Shown piece by piece: positions 5,715 through 6,594 of a stretch of DNA of 6,594 nucleotides. The stretch is from Elusimicrobia bacterium CG08_land_8_20_14_0_20_59_10. Its GTDB lineage: Bacteria; Elusimicrobiota; Elusimicrobia; Elusimicrobiales; UBA9959. Within the stretch, counting starts at the first letter, position 1. Each line of letters starts with the position of its first letter. The position numbers and the translations under genes are program-made. The notes beneath the pieces were generated by a model. The model saw only the letters and a program-made list of their open reading frames with translations, was not told the origin of the DNA and made no database searches. The stretch lies in assembly GCA_002779045.1 (NCBI GenBank), contig PEXO01000370.1, positions 1 to 6,594 of the forward strand. The letters are read 5' to 3'.

Positions 5715-6113
5715 ATGCAACCTTATCCGCGCCCGGGGTCTTTCGAGGAAAAGTTCGTGCGCAGCGGCGGACATGGCGGCCAGAACGTAAACAAGGTGGC
5801 CACAACAGTACAACTGCGCTTTTTCCCGGCTTTATCCGGCCTGCCCCCGGAGGCGCAGGCCCGGCTGAAATCGCTGGCCGGCTCGAAGCTGACCGCCGAA
5901 GGCGACATAATAATCCTGGCCAGCGAATACAGGACACAGGAGCAGAACAGGCAGGCCGCCCGGGCCCGCCTGGCCGGGCTTATAGAGCGCGCGCTGCGCC
6001 CGCCGCGGCGGCGGCGCGCGACAAAACCTTCCTATGGTTCCAAACAGCGCCGCCTTGAGACAAAGAAGCTCCGCTCGGACATAAAACGGTCCCGCCGGCC
6101 ATCTTTCGACTAG
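5715..6113 (+). CDS. arfB: ArfB-type peptidyl-tRNA hydrolase for ribosome rescue
   Basis: The product of 132 residues matches the ArfB (YaeJ) family in size and layout. The N-terminal catalytic domain contains the GGQ motif at 21-23 within SGGHGGQNVNKVATTVQLRF, followed by EGDIIILASEYRTQEQNRQAA (about 69-89 region), and the protein ends in a strongly basic tail (from about 98: PPRRRRATKPSYGSKQRRLETKK). In characterised members that tail enters the empty mRNA channel of a stalled ribosome while GGQ promotes hydrolysis of peptidyl-tRNA, freeing ribosomes stuck on mRNAs without a stop codon. Unlike class I release factors, there is no codon-recognition domain, and the length is close to that of E. 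coli ArfB. The ATG at 5715 was chosen; a TTG in the same frame at 5697 is less likely because it lies in the T tract. Only a weak GTGGA precedes the ATG. It is the only plus-strand gene and is divergent from the lipoprotein cluster. Confidence 0.93.
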   Translation: MQPYPRPGSFEEKFVRSGGHGGQNVNKVATTVQLRFFPALSGLPPEAQARLKSLAGSKLTAEGDIIILASEYRTQEQNRQAARARLAGLIERALRPPRRRRATKPSYGSKQRRLETKKLRSDIKRSRRPSFD

Positions 6114-6120
6114 CCGGCGG
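6092..6120 (+). terminator. Hairpin overlapping the end of arfB
   Basis: CCGCCGGC (6092-6099) and GCCGGCGG (6113-6120) form a perfect eight-pair inverted repeat with a 13-base loop; the second half starts at the last base of the arfB stop codon. The next bases are CCCGCTTTAC, so the U-run is weak. It may work as a terminator in either direction between these two convergent genes. The rest of the spacer to 6191 shows no clear second terminator for the gene coming from the right. Confidence 0.4.
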
Positions 6121-6191
6121 CCCGCTTTACATTACAATGGTGATCCGCGCGGCAACGTGCGCCTTATATCTCGGGCGGCAGTTCTGGGAAT

Positions 6192-6594
6192 TTACTTCAC
6201 TTTTCCCATCGGCATGCCGCATTTCGGGCATTTGCCGGGCTTGTCCGATTCCACGCATTTCATCGCGCACATGTATTTCGCGGCGGCTTTGACCTTGGCT
6301 TCAGGCTTATCGTGCCCGCCGCAGTCGCAGGAACCGTTCTTGGCGGCGGCCGCCTGTATCTTTTTCACGCTTTCCGGCGTCTTGCCGGTTATCGTCACCT
6401 TCACGCCGTACTCCGTGTTTTCCGTTTTTACTTCGGCGCCCCCGGCATGGCAGGGGCAATCTTTCTTCATACCCGCTTTGTCAGCGTGCTGCTCAGCCGC
6501 CATCTTCTGTATTTTAGCGGCGGTTTCCTTGTCCTTGGTGGTCATCGTTATCTCGACGCCGTTATCGGCGTTCTTCACGGCTTTTTCCACGCCC
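6192..6594 (-). CDS. Cysteine-rich heavy-metal-binding protein with duplicated domain, 5' end cut by the window edge
   Basis: At least 132 residues are visible; a GTG at 6590 is open to the edge, so the true start probably lies outside. The sequence shows two related units. The first, about residues 5-51, has NGVEITMTTKD, KIQKMAA and then CPCHAGG. The second, about 54-92, has YGVKVTITGKTPE, KIQAAAA and then CDCGG. After a lysine/alanine linker, residues 106-128 form a short heavy-metal-binding domain: YMCAMKC, then DKPGKCPKCGMPM. This resembles the small domain found at the ends of copper-transporting ATPases and in periplasmic metal-handling proteins, but with CAMKC in place of the common CPMHP. 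I infer binding of copper or a similar soft metal through the CxC and CxxC pairs; the role of the repeat units is unknown. No signal peptide can be judged from the fragment. It converges on arfB, with 78 bases between. Confidence 0.75.
   Translation of the reverse strand, partial: GVEKAVKNADNGVEITMTTKDKETAAKIQKMAAEQHADKAGMKKDCPCHAGGAEVKTENTEYGVKVTITGKTPESVKKIQAAAAKNGSCDCGGHDKPEAKVKAAAKYMCAMKCVESDKPGKCPKCGMPMGKVK

Noticed and set aside
6114..6191. tRNA or small RNA gene between arfB and the metal-binding gene
   Set aside because: No cloverleaf, no T-arm-like sequence and no promoter could be seen; only a weak GCGC pairing is present.

Overview
This GC-rich window comes from a Gram-negative (two-membrane) bacterium. 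Four of the seven genes or gene fragments encode predicted outer-membrane or periplasmic lipoproteins. The mix of an LpoB-like protein, a COG3014-type lipoprotein and two LPP20-type lipoproteins suggests an uncultured lineage such as Elusimicrobiota, but that placement is only a hunch and the sequence alone does not prove it.

Layout. Apart from one gene, everything reads on the minus strand, so the genes are described here in transcription order, from high to low coordinates. At the right edge (6594 to 6192) lies the end of a small cysteine-rich heavy-metal-binding protein with an internal duplication. It converges on the only plus-strand gene, an ArfB-type ribosome-rescue peptidyl-tRNA hydrolase (5715 to 6113). 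A 156-base divergent spacer, holding a consensus -35 box on the minus strand and a terminator-like hairpin with seven Ts on the plus strand, separates arfB from the lipoprotein cluster.

The cluster runs: LPP20-type lipoprotein (5558 to 4965), LpoB-type penicillin-binding-protein activator (4937 to 4338), a terminator-like hairpin (4312 to 4331), a composite inverted-repeat element (4016 to 4281), the COG3014-type TPR lipoprotein (4043 to 2706) and a second, larger LPP20-type lipoprotein (2695 to 1655). The first two genes are coupled, and so are the last two, each downstream gene having a strong AGGAG ribosome site. The repeat element splits the set into two halves. After a short spacer with a perfect TATAAT -10 box comes an NfeD-type membrane serine protease (1542 to 184). 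It is followed, in the same frame, by what may be the start of another membrane-anchored protein running off the left edge.

Function. The lipoproteins probably work together at the cell envelope, around control of peptidoglycan synthesis; this rests on the LpoB family and on gene proximity. NfeD adds membrane-protein quality control. The most unusual item is the 266-base element. Its 32-base arms match at 30 of 32 positions in inverted orientation, and the left arm contains the start codon and first nine codons of the COG3014-type gene. It encloses two separate long palindromes. It could be a non-autonomous mobile repeat that supplied a new start to the gene, or an invertible control segment.
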